From a virus, in IMG/VR virus record IMGVR_UViG_3300022868_000009, positions 248,001-312,000 of that record: a stretch of DNA of 64,000 bases; one strand, given 5' to 3'. A program made the position numbers and the translations under genes. Each line of letters starts with the position of its first letter. Within the stretch, counting starts at the first letter, position 1. Of this stretch, positions 54,092-60,810 are shown one piece after another. The notes beneath the pieces were generated by a model. It was given only the letters and a program-made list of their open reading frames with translations. It ran no database searches and was not told the origin of the DNA.

Positions 54092-54394
54092 ATGAAATAC
54101 CTTAAAACATATAATGAAAATAAATCATTTAATGATAAAGTTAATATGATTAAAAAAATAGTAGACACCGTTGGTAAAACTGATGATAGAGGTAAAATTT
54201 TAAATTTAAACTATAAATCAAAAGGTTCTAAAACCTATCTTTTAAAAATTCAAGATACATGCTGGATAAGTATTGAGATGATAGGTACAAGATTTTTAAG
54301 AAATTTAGATTCTAGAGTAATTGAATCTATATATAAAGAATTAAAAGAAAAATACCCAGAGTTTTTTATGGGAGATAAATTAGGTATTTTATAA
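54092..54394 (+). CDS. Small protein with leader and KLGIL tail (100 aa)
   Basis: It starts MKYLKTYNENKSFNDK and ends FMGDKLGIL. The body is helical, then a strand segment (TYLLKIQDTCWISIEMIG), then a charged helix. It is divergent from the gene at 54050 across about 40 bp. It is the last leader-bearing gene before the non-coding region and the promoter-led array. Confidence 0.6.
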   Translation: MKYLKTYNENKSFNDKVNMIKKIVDTVGKTDDRGKILNLNYKSKGSKTYLLKIQDTCWISIEMIGTRFLRNLDSRVIESIYKELKEKYPEFFMGDKLGIL

Positions 54395-54688
54395 AATAAA
54401 AGTCTTAAAAAATTTTCCAAAAAAATTTTCCAAAAAAATTTTAGAAACAAAATCCCAGTTTCTAAGTTATACTTTGTAACGGATACCCAAACGTAATTAT
54501 ATTATATATTATATTATATACACTTTTTAAATTTACACTTTCTGACAAATACTTAATATCTACTACAAAACAGTTACTAATTTAAATGAACACTACTTAC
54601 TCTATAAAAACAAACTTACTATTCTGTGATATAAAAAGTACTCTATTTACTATAAAATAGTTAATACCTTATATAGATAATACTTTAT

Positions 54689-54729
54689 TTTAAAATAAAC
54701 TTCTTTATATTATTTAAAATAAACTTCTT
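54689..54729. repeat. 17-bp direct repeat in the non-coding region
   Basis: TTTAAAATAAACTTCTT occurs at 54689-54705 and again at 54713-54729, 24 bp start to start. Short direct repeats with this spacing could be protein-binding iterons, but two copies are few. Confidence 0.75.
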
Positions 54730-54851
54730 CATGACCTCATATATTCACTATATCTATATATGTAGATAGGTGGCCCGTGAGCTATTTTTACTTATTATTA
54801 TTAATCTTAAATTAGGAGGATTTTTATAATCCTTATCTATTATTATTTTTT

Positions 54852-54879
54852 TGTCATGGATCATTGTGACATCTTTTTT
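54852..54879 (+). terminator. Weak hairpin followed by T run
   Basis: TGTCA (54852-54856) pairs with TGACA (54867-54871), followed by TC and seven T. The stem is short, so termination is only possible, but its place just before the first early promoter fits insulation of the array. Confidence 0.35.
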
Positions 54880-54905
54880 TATTTTTATATTAAGGTTGCT
54901 TTCCT

Positions 54906-54913
54906 TATCTTTG
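54906..54913 (+). promoter_or_regulatory. Early promoter (-7 TATCTTTG)
   Basis: GGTTGCTTTCCTTATCTTTG shows TTG about 15 bp before TATCTTTG. It is the first of a series of near-identical promoters on the plus strand. It lies inside the longest possible upstream reading frame, which argues for the start at 54937 instead. Confidence 0.7.
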
Positions 54914-54936
54914 TAATGAATAAAAATTATAATGAG

Positions 54937-55488
54937 ATGGAAAATTATTTTAAAATTGAACATGGAAGAAAGGTTGAGACATACACACCTAAAGATACAT
55001 ATGTATTAACATGGAATGAAAGACATGGTGATGCTGATCAAAGTATGCCTACATCTATGACTATACACAGTATGGATGAGTTATGGTTCATGTTATGGTT
55101 TAGTAAGTGGTTAGATAGATACAGACAGTATAGTGACTTAGATGAGTATAGTAAGGTACTTAATAAGTATAGTAAGGAGTTATTGGGTAGTAGTTGGTAT
55201 ATAACTGATTGGTGTAGTGATGTGTATGATCATGATTGTATATATTCTAGTTGTTATTGTGGTGTGGATGCCATGAAGTTATATTATTATGATGAGCATG
55301 GTGTTAAGTATGAAGAGGAGATTGATGGTAGTACATATATATCTTTAGTGAAGATGGGATATAAGTTAGATTGTTGGTTCATTGATAAGTATCCACATAT
55401 AGCTAATGAGTTACAGGGTATGATATGTGATGCTGCATTGGAAGATAAGAAGGATGTTATTGAGGCTAATAAAATGGGGTTGATATGA
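54937..55488 (+). CDS. Early protein with KMGLI tail (183 aa)
   Basis: The start is set at the ATG at 54937 (MENYFKIEHGRKVET), because the promoter lies downstream of the two earlier in-frame ATGs or leaves almost no leader. It has an acidic, Trp- and Tyr-rich body with a Cys-rich part (WCSDVYDHDCIYSSCYCGVD). The segment LYYYDEHGVKYEEEID is close to LYYIDEYGVKHETKI in the gene at 59584, so the two are distant relatives. It ends IEANKMGLI. It is coupled by ATGA to the next gene. The function is unknown. Confidence 0.65.
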   Translation: MENYFKIEHGRKVETYTPKDTYVLTWNERHGDADQSMPTSMTIHSMDELWFMLWFSKWLDRYRQYSDLDEYSKVLNKYSKELLGSSWYITDWCSDVYDHDCIYSSCYCGVDAMKLYYYDEHGVKYEEEIDGSTYISLVKMGYKLDCWFIDKYPHIANELQGMICDAALEDKKDVIEANKMGLI

Positions 55489-55817
55489 TAGATAAGAATA
55501 TAGTTATAGTATCGTATAGTAAAGAGGAGTTTAATTATGTATTGAATCTATTTAAATCTAGGGAGTTCAGTAGGTCTACGATTGATTCGTATCTACGTTA
55601 CGTTAATGATGATGGTCATTATAATGATTATGTATATCCTATTGCATTAATTGTGAGGTTTAAATTAATGTCAGCAACGTGGCAGTATAAAGATATGTGG
55701 GATCATATTAATGATTTATTAGATAGGGGTGAGGTTGATAGTGTTATTGATTGTAAAGATTTCAAAGAGATGGGTGGTGATAATTATATTGAAGGTATTA
55801 AATTAGGTTTACTTTAA
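55485..55817 (+). CDS. Early small protein with KLGLL tail (110 aa)
   Basis: It starts MIDKNIVIVSYSKEEFNYV and ends IEGIKLGLL. A strand followed by a helix (EEFNYVLNLFKSREF) occupies the place of the GYxW unit of the array family, although the GYxW itself is missing. ATGA overlap with the gene before. Immediately after it comes the next early promoter. It is probably a diverged member of the approximately 110-residue family. Confidence 0.6.
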   Translation: MIDKNIVIVSYSKEEFNYVLNLFKSREFSRSTIDSYLRYVNDDGHYNDYVYPIALIVRFKLMSATWQYKDMWDHINDLLDRGEVDSVIDCKDFKEMGGDNYIEGIKLGLL

Positions 55818-55835
55818 AGTTTAGAAGGTATTCCT

Positions 55836-55843
55836 TATCTTTG
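55836..55843 (+). promoter_or_regulatory. Early promoter (-7 TATCTTTG)
   Basis: TTTAGAAGGTATTCC then TATCTTTG-type core and TATT. It nearly repeats at 58069, 58819 and 63307. It precedes the three-gene unit 55890-56841. Confidence 0.75.
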
Positions 55844-55889
55844 TATTGAATATAATTTAAAGAATAGAAAATGATAAAAGGAATAAGTA

Positions 55890-56207
55890 ATGACATATAA
55901 GGTATTGATTAAGGTTCGTAATGAATCTGAATGGATATCATGTTGTGATATGTTGTATAGTCATGGTTATCGATGGCAAGACAATTGTATGGACTCAAAG
56001 AAGATACATGGATATAAGTTGATAAGTGAAGGTGATATATATTTAGTTATATATAATCATACTGACCCTCATCATCATGATGATCGTTTATTTTATAATA
56101 CTAATGTTAATGTTGATATTTATGGGCCGGATGTTATTATAATTAATTATGTTGAAGGTATGGATTTACATGAGATAATAGAAGTTAATAAATTGGGATT
56201 AATATGA
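55890..56207 (+). CDS. Array-family protein, GYRW type (105 aa)
   Basis: It starts MTYKVLIKVRNESEWISCC and has MLYSHGYRWQD at about residues 24-34. It ends IEVNKLGLI. The family plan is strand, helix, G-Y-x-W, two or three strands with an acidic loop, and the tail. The DNA over about 65 bp (ATTAAGGTTCG onward) is almost identical to the next gene, showing recent tandem duplication. A partial Shine-Dalgarno site AAAAGGA lies 8 nt before the ATG. ATGA overlap with the next gene. Confidence 0.65.
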   Translation: MTYKVLIKVRNESEWISCCDMLYSHGYRWQDNCMDSKKIHGYKLISEGDIYLVIYNHTDPHHHDDRLFYNTNVNVDIYGPDVIIINYVEGMDLHEIIEVNKLGLI

Positions 56208-56539
56208 TAGTATTTAGTAAAGATATAAAGAAAATAAATATTAAGGTTCGTAATGAATCTGAATGGGTATCATGTTGCAATATGTTGTATAGTCATGGTT
56301 ATCATTGGAATGTTGAGTCTGATTTTATGGAGATATATTCTGAATGTTTAGAAACTGCTAAGGAATATATTAAGACTTATGCAATAAATGATGGTATATA
56401 TTTAGTTGTTTATAATGATAATAGTGGACGGTTATATTATAATTATAAATATAAGACTGATGGTATAATAAATCTTGATTGGTATGATGGTATGGATTTA
56501 CATGAGATAAATGAAGCTAATAAATTGGGGTTAATATGA
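56204..56539 (+). CDS. Array-family protein, GYHW type (111 aa)
   Basis: It starts MIVFSKDIKKINIKVRNES and has WVSCCNMLYSHGYHW, matching the preceding gene almost residue for residue over 20 positions. It then diverges in the middle before DGMDLHEINEANKLGLI, again close to its neighbour. The pattern is conserved ends with a variable centre. ATGA overlap with the genes on both sides. Confidence 0.65.
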   Translation: MIVFSKDIKKINIKVRNESEWVSCCNMLYSHGYHWNVESDFMEIYSECLETAKEYIKTYAINDGIYLVVYNDNSGRLYYNYKYKTDGIINLDWYDGMDLHEINEANKLGLI

Positions 56540-56841
56540 AAGAGAAGATATACATAATATTAAATAATATAGATGATTGGATTAATTGTTGTAATCAATT
56601 AGACAATGAGGGATATTTTTGGGCAAGAAGTAGTGACTCATATAAAGATAAATATCATAAATGTAAAACTTTCGGTAATCCTGAAAATTATATAGTAATA
56701 GGTCATAATGAGTATGATGATAATCGTTTATATTATGGTAATATATATAATGATAAGAAGTTTGATGGTATTATTTTATATTGGGATGCTGATGTAGATT
56801 TAGAAAGTTATTTTGCAGGTTTAAAAATGGGATTATTATAA
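56536..56841 (+). CDS. Array-family protein (101 aa)
   Basis: It starts MKEKIYIILNNIDDWINCC and contains QLDNEGYFWARSSD, the family GYxW unit. NRLYYGNIYNDKK corresponds to RLYYNYKYKTD next door, and the protein ends FAGLKMGLL. It is the third gene of the 55836 promoter unit. The function is unknown. Confidence 0.65.
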   Translation: MKEKIYIILNNIDDWINCCNQLDNEGYFWARSSDSYKDKYHKCKTFGNPENYIVIGHNEYDDNRLYYGNIYNDKKFDGIILYWDADVDLESYFAGLKMGLL

Positions 56842-56916
56842 TAATATTTTCATGTTTGACCAGGGAGAATTTAGGTTGGAGGAAAGGGGATATTTTTATT
56901 TGGTGAAGGTTTGTTG

Positions 56917-56924
56917 TGTATTTG
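56917..56924 (+). promoter_or_regulatory. Probable early promoter (TGTATTTG)
   Basis: TTTGTTGTGTATTTGTG resembles the -7 element with TG for TA, about 28 nt before the ATG at 56952. The 110 bp before it are G-rich on the plus strand and hold no gene. Confidence 0.5.
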
Positions 56925-56951
56925 TGTATAAATTAAAATGTAAAAAAGATT

Positions 56952-57332
56952 ATGATAAAATGGATTAATATAAGGCTGGAAGGTTATGGTAAAGGTAAAG
57001 GTAAAGGTAAAGGTAAGAAGAAACTGAATAAGATGGTTATGCGTAAATTGTTACATCAAATTGATTGTAAGGTTGGTTTTCGTATTAAGGATGGTGGATG
57101 GAAACCAGTTTTAAATAGTTTAAAAGAATATAAGCATTATAAATATATATGGATTGCTATATGTCCTTTTGGTAAAGATATGGCTGCGGATTATCATGAA
57201 AATAAAGAAGAATGGGAGAGTTATAAAGACGGTATTGAGGCGGATGAAGCTGAGGTATGGTTGAGTTGGGAAGAGTTTATGGATTTAGATATTCAGATGA
57301 TTGTTAATGGTTCTAAAATGAATTTATTATGA
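56952..57332 (+). CDS. Early protein with GKGK repeat and KMNLL tail (126 aa)
   Basis: It starts MIKWINIRLEGYGKGKGKGK; the GK run comes from a 6-bp DNA repeat (GGTAAA) at 56987-57016. The body has a strand-rich basic part and an acidic Trp/Glu-rich end (ENKEEWESYKDGIEADEAE), finishing VNGSKMNLL. It differs from the GYxW family, yet the tail is kept. ATGA overlap with the next gene. The function is unknown. Confidence 0.6.
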   Translation: MIKWINIRLEGYGKGKGKGKGKKKLNKMVMRKLLHQIDCKVGFRIKDGGWKPVLNSLKEYKHYKYIWIAICPFGKDMAADYHENKEEWESYKDGIEADEAEVWLSWEEFMDLDIQMIVNGSKMNLL

Positions 57333-57721
57333 AAGATATAAAGTGGATAAATATAATGTTAGACTGGGATAAGTTTAAGTGGGAACAATTCCATGATGTT
57401 GTTGATTATTATAAAGAGTTATTTCCTAAATTAGATTGGACAACTGTTCAAACTGAGATACAGATACATGATAAAATTCGAAATGAATCTGTTTTTGATA
57501 TTTTAGGTTTATCTATATGTTTGGAACATGATAGTAATGATTTTAATATTAATAATTGTGAAAATACTATAAATAATTGGCATCCTGTTATATTTAAGTA
57601 TGGTATTGGTGATGATTTATATGACAAGCAAACTGGTATTGAAATAATTGTTAAATATAGTAAAGATTTCCGTGAAGAGATTGAGTTTTATTTAGAGGGT
57701 TCTAAAATGGGTTTATTATGA
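57329..57721 (+). CDS. Early protein with KMGLL tail (130 aa)
   Basis: It starts MKDIKWINIMLDWDKFKWEQ, similar in its first residues to the gene before (IKWINI), which suggests common ancestry. The body is acidic alpha/beta with two Cys, and it ends YLEGSKMGLL. It lacks the GYxW unit. ATGA overlap on both sides. The function is unknown. Confidence 0.6.
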   Translation: MKDIKWINIMLDWDKFKWEQFHDVVDYYKELFPKLDWTTVQTEIQIHDKIRNESVFDILGLSICLEHDSNDFNINNCENTINNWHPVIFKYGIGDDLYDKQTGIEIIVKYSKDFREEIEFYLEGSKMGLL

Positions 57722-58050
57722 AAAAAACAATAATATTTTTACATAACAATAAGGATTTGGGCAACTTGTTCATGTATTTACATGTTATTGGATGCAAATG
57801 GTCTAGTGGTAGACCTATTATAATAGATAGTGAAATACAAAGATTTAATTTATCTTGTTCTAGATCTAAATCTGTTGCAATTATCGTTGATGATGGTAGT
57901 CTTACTTATGTATCAAATAAGAAAGATATTGTTTATAGTTATATATCTGGTGATAAATTTAAATATTATGATCATTATGAGTATGTAGATTTTGATAAGG
58001 AGTTTGATATTGATGTAACTATTAATGGTAATAAGATGGGATTACTTTAA
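57718..58050 (+). CDS. Array-family protein (110 aa)
   Basis: It starts MKKTIIFLHNNKDLGNLFMY and contains LHVIGCKWSSG in the GYxW position, with Cys replacing Tyr. The middle is beta-rich with a Ser/Arg/Asp motif (SCSRSKSVAIIVDDGSLTYV). It ends YDHYEYVDFDKEFDIDVTINGNKMGLL-like, that is, a KMGLL tail. It is closely related to the genes at 58103 and 58435. Its TAA stop is followed by a new promoter, so the tail is kept even where there is no overlap with a next start. Confidence 0.65.
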   Translation: MKKTIIFLHNNKDLGNLFMYLHVIGCKWSSGRPIIIDSEIQRFNLSCSRSKSVAIIVDDGSLTYVSNKKDIVYSYISGDKFKYYDHYEYVDFDKEFDIDVTINGNKMGLL

Positions 58051-58068
58051 AGTTTAGAAGGTATTCCG

Positions 58069-58076
58069 TGTCTTTG
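58069..58076 (+). promoter_or_regulatory. Early promoter (TGTCTTTG variant)
   Basis: The surrounding AGTTTAGAAGGTATTCCG matches the 58819 and 63307 promoters, with TG for TA at the start of the -7 element. It drives 58103-58800. Confidence 0.65.
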
Positions 58077-58086
58077 TATTATAATT

Positions 58087-58094
58087 AAAGGAGG
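58087..58094 (+). promoter_or_regulatory. Strong Shine-Dalgarno site
   Basis: AAAGGAGG lies 8 nt before the ATG at 58103. This is a near-perfect Shine-Dalgarno site, unusual for Bacteroidota-type messages, where such sites are mostly absent or masked. Confidence 0.75.
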
Positions 58095-58102
58095 AAACAA
58101 AA

Positions 58103-58438
58103 ATGAAAATGATAATATATGCACATAATGACGAAGATATTTATAAGTTATCAACTTATTTACATTATATTGGAATTAAATGGCAAACTGAAATTTTTAT
58201 TATGAATGATGGTGAAATGACAATAGATTGTAATAGAGCTGAATCTAAATCTATTGCATTTTGTGTTAAAAATAATCGTGTGTCATATATGAATGATGGT
58301 GGTTCTTTTGGTGGTGATGTTTATAATTTTTTCAAAAGGCAACCATATGAATGTTATGACCATTATGAGTATATTGAATTTGATAAGGAGTTTGGTGTTG
58401 ATATGGTTTTAGAATCAATAAAGATGGGTTTATTATGA
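58103..58438 (+). CDS. Array-family protein (111 aa)
   Basis: It starts MKMIIYAHNDEDIYKLSTYL and contains LHYIGIKWQTE in the GYxW place. The middle includes IDCNRAESKSIAFCVKNNRV and MNDGGSFGGDVYNFF. The end CYDHYEYIEFDKEF then LESIKMGLL is nearly the same as in the neighbours. Strong Shine-Dalgarno site. ATGA overlap with 58435. It belongs to a close trio with 57718 and 58435. Confidence 0.65.
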   Translation: MKMIIYAHNDEDIYKLSTYLHYIGIKWQTEIFIMNDGEMTIDCNRAESKSIAFCVKNNRVSYMNDGGSFGGDVYNFFKRQPYECYDHYEYIEFDKEFGVDMVLESIKMGLL

Positions 58439-58800
58439 AAAAAACAATAATATATGTACATAGTGATGAGGATATGATTAATTTATTAAGTTATTTACAT
58501 TTTGTTGGAGTTACATGGCATGGCTCTGCTATTATAAAAGATGATGATAGTTCCGATAATTTTTTTAATGCCGATGCCAGATATATAGATATTAGTTGTA
58601 AAAAAACGGGAACTGTTGGATTTTGTATTGATCAAGATGATTATATTACATATATGGATGATGGTACTTTTAAAGGCGAGAATGTTTATGAATATTTCGG
58701 TAGAGATTTTATGGAGTATGATCATTATGAGTATGATGAATATGTTGAAAAGTTTGATATTGAACCACTCATAAATGGAATAAAGATGGGTTTACTTTAA
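58435..58800 (+). CDS. Array-family protein (121 aa)
   Basis: It starts MKKTIIYVHSDEDMINLLSY and contains LHFVGVTWHGS in the GYxW place. The middle has an insertion of acidic residues (KDDDSSDNFFNADARYIDIS), then YMDDGTFKGENVYEYF, matching the previous gene. It ends INGIKMGLL with a TAA stop, followed by a promoter. It is a diverged duplicate of 58103. Confidence 0.65.
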   Translation: MKKTIIYVHSDEDMINLLSYLHFVGVTWHGSAIIKDDDSSDNFFNADARYIDISCKKTGTVGFCIDQDDYITYMDDGTFKGENVYEYFGRDFMEYDHYEYDEYVEKFDIEPLINGIKMGLL

Positions 58801-58818
58801 AGTTTAGAAGGTATTCCG

Positions 58819-58826
58819 TATCTTTG
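58819..58826 (+). promoter_or_regulatory. Early promoter (-7 TATCTTTG)
   Basis: AGTTTAGAAGGTATTCCG directly precedes TATCTTTG, with TATTATAATTAAA after it. Over 35 bp it is almost identical to the 58069 promoter, as if copied with the gene units. Confidence 0.75.
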
Positions 58827-58839
58827 TATTATAATTAAA

Positions 58840-58845
58840 AAGGAG
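58840..58845 (+). promoter_or_regulatory. Shine-Dalgarno site
   Basis: AAGGAG lies 7 nt before the ATG at 58853, in a leader otherwise made of A and T. Confidence 0.65.
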
Positions 58846-58852
58846 AAGAAAA

Positions 58853-59107
58853 ATGAAAAAGAAACAAAATAAAAAAGAAGAGAGTAAATATCAATACAGA
58901 AGTGATACTGCTGTTAGGGTTGAAGAAACTGAATATAGTGTAAATGAGTATGACGAATGGGATCGCATAGTATTTTATTTATGGAAGAAGAGTGGTTATT
59001 GGTCTGTGAATGTTTTTGCTCCTGTAACTGATGGTAAAAGGGTTTCATTAGAACCTTTACAAGTAATTCATAAGTATTGGACATCTTATAATAAATTATC
59101 AATATGA
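58853..59107 (+). CDS. Unknown early protein (84 aa)
   Basis: It starts MKKKQNKKEESKYQYRSD, a basic tail followed by an acidic Tyr/Trp-rich part (EYDEWDRIVFYLWKKSGYWS). It ends SYNKLSI, without the shared tail. The end overlaps the next gene (ATGA). No motif was recognised. Confidence 0.55.
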   Translation: MKKKQNKKEESKYQYRSDTAVRVEETEYSVNEYDEWDRIVFYLWKKSGYWSVNVFAPVTDGKRVSLEPLQVIHKYWTSYNKLSI

Positions 59108-59370
59108 AAAGATTAAATATATTTGTAAGAAGTGGATTACAGCAAACGTTGTTTCTACATTATTTATATACTAATGGTTATAGTTATAAAGATAGAAAGG
59201 ATCTTTATTGGAAATTTACTAATGGTTCAGGTGCTATTGTGGTTAATGTAATTGATAAAATAATATTAGGTGGTAACACAGGTTGGTTTGCAACACAATC
59301 ACATATGAATGTAAAAGAATTTGTTGATAAGGCGTGGGAATTTGAAAGTATGAGGATTGGTGTATTATGA
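59104..59370 (+). CDS. Array-family protein with diverged tail (88 aa)
   Basis: It starts MKRLNIFVRSGLQQTLFLHY and contains YLYTNGYSYKDRKDLYW, a variant of the GYxW unit with Tyr for Trp. It ends FESMRIGVL, a diverged form of the tail (R for K, V for L). It is shorter than its relatives because the middle strands are reduced. ATGA overlap with the gene before. Confidence 0.6.
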   Translation: MKRLNIFVRSGLQQTLFLHYLYTNGYSYKDRKDLYWKFTNGSGAIVVNVIDKIILGGNTGWFATQSHMNVKEFVDKAWEFESMRIGVL

Positions 59371-59400
59371 TTAAGGAATATCATATATGTATTATAAATA

Positions 59401-59408
59401 AAAAGGAG
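59401..59408 (+). promoter_or_regulatory. Shine-Dalgarno site fixing the start at 59415
   Basis: AAAAGGAG lies 6 nt before the ATG at 59415. The longer in-frame start at 59367 would have no such site and would add a polar prefix unlike related zinc proteins. Confidence 0.65.
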
Positions 59409-59414
59409 AAAAAA

Positions 59415-59606
59415 ATGCTAACAATATTAACAATATTATTAATATGGAATCAATTTAGTGGTTGGTTTAGAAAGATGTTTTGTAAAATTGGTTTACACAC
59501 ATGGATTAAAGTCTATTCACATAATGAAAAAGGTTGGCATATAAAGGAAAAGAAATGTAGAATATGTAATAAGGAGGTAAAAAATGATAAAAATAATAGA
59601 AAATAA
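59415..59606 (+). CDS. Small zinc-knuckle protein, DUF1660-like (63 aa)
   Basis: It starts MLTILTILLIWNQFSGWF, a hydrophobic helix that may be a membrane segment. It is followed by CKIGLHTWIKV and, after about 20 residues, CRICNKE. C-x3-G-x-H-x-W with a later CxxC is the pattern of DUF1660-type phage proteins that bind zinc. It overlaps the next gene by 23 bp. The function of this family is not known to me. Confidence 0.6.
   Translation: MLTILTILLIWNQFSGWFRKMFCKIGLHTWIKVYSHNEKGWHIKEKKCRICNKEVKNDKNNRK
59571..59577 (+). promoter_or_regulatory. Strong Shine-Dalgarno site
   Basis: AAGGAGG lies 6 nt before the ATG at 59584, inside the end of the preceding gene. Confidence 0.7.
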
Positions 59607-60093
59607 AACACAAACTAAAAGAATTGAACCTTATTATAGGTTAAAATTTAGTTACATGATTGGTGATGCTGATGGTGACACTACAGAGAAGATTGATATT
59701 CCTCTTAACAATCCATATGTCGAAAGAGTTGTTGATGTTTTAAATAATTGTGATACACCTAAAGGTCATTGGGGTATGATATTAGACTCTGAACATTTCA
59801 CTAAGTTATTGAATCAGGGTAAAATGACACAGAGTGATTATAATTTTTGTAAAGTGGTTGTATTTGGTGATGACATTGATGAACACATGGAAGAGTTTTT
59901 CAGCAAGGAAAGAATTGAGGCTGACAAATTAAAATTATTGGAGATAACTGGCGATGAAAAATCATACGCTTATGAATTTGAAGAGGCTTGTATTACTTCG
60001 ATTGGACATAGTTTCGCAGTTTTTGAAGGTATTGATTTATATTATATTGATGAATATGGAGTAAAACATGAGACCAAAATAGTTGATGATTAA
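59584..60093 (+). CDS. Early acidic protein (169 aa)
   Basis: It starts MIKIIENKTQTKRIEPYYRL. The acidic body has GDADGDTTEKIDIPLNNPYV and, near the end, FEGIDLYYIDEYGVKHETKI, the latter shared with the protein at 54937. It lacks the KxGLL tail, ending KIVDD. The reading frame starts inside the preceding gene with its own Shine-Dalgarno site. The function is unknown. Confidence 0.6.
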   Translation: MIKIIENKTQTKRIEPYYRLKFSYMIGDADGDTTEKIDIPLNNPYVERVVDVLNNCDTPKGHWGMILDSEHFTKLLNQGKMTQSDYNFCKVVVFGDDIDEHMEEFFSKERIEADKLKLLEITGDEKSYAYEFEEACITSIGHSFAVFEGIDLYYIDEYGVKHETKIVDD

Positions 60094-60130
60094 AACATTA
60101 AAATGGTAAGGAATTTCAGAAGGAGTTCCT

Positions 60131-60138
60131 TATCTTTG
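60131..60138 (+). promoter_or_regulatory. Early promoter (-7 TATCTTTG)
   Basis: TTTCAGAAGGAGTTCC precedes TATCTTTG, a variant of the TTTAGAAGGTATTCC type. It starts the unit 60168-61161. Confidence 0.7.
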
Positions 60139-60167
60139 TATTAATATTAATTTAAAGAAGAAATAAA

Positions 60168-60395
60168 ATGATAAAATATAAAATAACAGATGAAAAAATT
60201 GAAGTAGGCGACATTGTTGCTTATGGAATAACATGGAGAGAGAAACGTGTAAGAAAGCACGGTTATGTACTTGGTGTTTGGGAAGAATATTGGGATGAGG
60301 ATTCACAGAAGTTTAGAAATAAGGTTGAATGTGTTGATAAAGATAATCATATAATTCGTAGTGAAGAATGGTTAAAAAAGGTGGTATTGATATGA
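60168..60395 (+). CDS. Unknown small beta protein (75 aa)
   Basis: It starts MIKYKITDEKIEVGDIVAYG. VGDIVAYGITWREKRVRKHGYVLGVWEEYW followed by strand-rich sequence looks like a small SH3-like barrel of the kind common in phage accessory proteins. It ends EWLKKVVLI without the shared tail. ATGA overlap with the next gene at 60392. Confidence 0.55.
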   Translation: MIKYKITDEKIEVGDIVAYGITWREKRVRKHGYVLGVWEEYWDEDSQKFRNKVECVDKDNHIIRSEEWLKKVVLI

Positions 60396-60697
60396 TAAAA
60401 CGATATTATAAAATAGGAATAGATATTCCTGATAATAAATTTGTTAAGTTGATATCAGATCATTTATATTCTTTGGGTTATAAATGGTGTAGTGATTTTA
60501 GAGACGAATCTTTTTATGATAAAGTAACGAATGAATGTATAAGAAGTAATGTGCGTGGTATTGGTGTTGAATGTAATGGTCGCATGAGTTACAATGTTGT
60601 TAAAAATCAAACTGAAAAGTGGTATTCTCTTGAAGAATATGTAATAAAATATGATTTAGTGATTGAATATGAAGGATTAAAAATGGGTTTATTATGA
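60392..60697 (+). CDS. Array-family protein, GYKW type (101 aa)
   Basis: The start is placed at the ATG at 60392 (MIKRYYKIGIDIPDNKF), overlapping the upstream TGA. The earlier in-frame GTG or ATG at 60368 would extend 24 bp into the previous gene. It contains HLYSLGYKWCSD, the family unit. The middle is acidic and Cys-containing, and the protein ends EYEGLKMGLL. ATGA overlap with the small membrane protein gene. Confidence 0.65.
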   Translation: MIKRYYKIGIDIPDNKFVKLISDHLYSLGYKWCSDFRDESFYDKVTNECIRSNVRGIGVECNGRMSYNVVKNQTEKWYSLEEYVIKYDLVIEYEGLKMGLL

Positions 60698-60801
60698 GAA
60701 AGAGAAAACGAATCAAGGAAAATATTGACTATTTGTTATTTGGAATGGATTGTGCATTGATAGTATTATTTGTATTATTCATAGTATTAATTATAATTTA
60801 G
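60694..60801 (+). CDS. Small single-pass membrane protein (35 aa)
   Basis: ATG at 60694 overlaps the stop of the gene before, and TAG at 60799 lies in the Shine-Dalgarno site of the gene after, as in tight operons. It has a basic start (MRKRKRIKENIDYLLFGMD) then one hydrophobic helix (LIVLFVLFIVLIII) to the end. Basic side inside and hydrophobic C-terminus predict a tail-in membrane peptide. The function is unknown. Confidence 0.55.
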   Translation: MRKRKRIKENIDYLLFGMDCALIVLFVLFIVLIII

Positions 60802-60805
60802 GAGG
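60800..60805 (+). promoter_or_regulatory. Strong Shine-Dalgarno site
   Basis: AGGAGG lies 5 nt before the ATG at 60811, overlapping the stop codon of the small membrane protein gene. Confidence 0.7.
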
Positions 60806-60810
60806 AAAAA

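Larger units (their letters stand above)
54395..54905. other. Non-coding switch region
   Basis: About 510 bp with no convincing gene. It holds: a 14-bp tandem repeat TTTTCCAAAAAAAT (about 54411-54440); AT-only runs near 54495-54530; a 17-bp direct repeat; a hairpin TATCTA/TAGATA (54751-54768); a GC-rich patch around 54769-54783 (GGTGGCCCGTGAGC) that stands out in this AT-rich sequence; GGATT/AATCC; and TGTCA/TGACA followed by T7. After it, small genes are all on the plus strand under TATCTTTG promoters and the coding strand looks richer in G. It may be a regulatory boundary, an origin or a small-RNA locus; none is shown. Confidence 0.5.

Noticed and set aside
54856-54936. N-terminal extension of the gene at 54937
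   Set aside because: The promoter TATCTTTG lies inside this stretch, so the first ATGs would not be on the main transcript; the extension is hydrophobic and unlike relatives.
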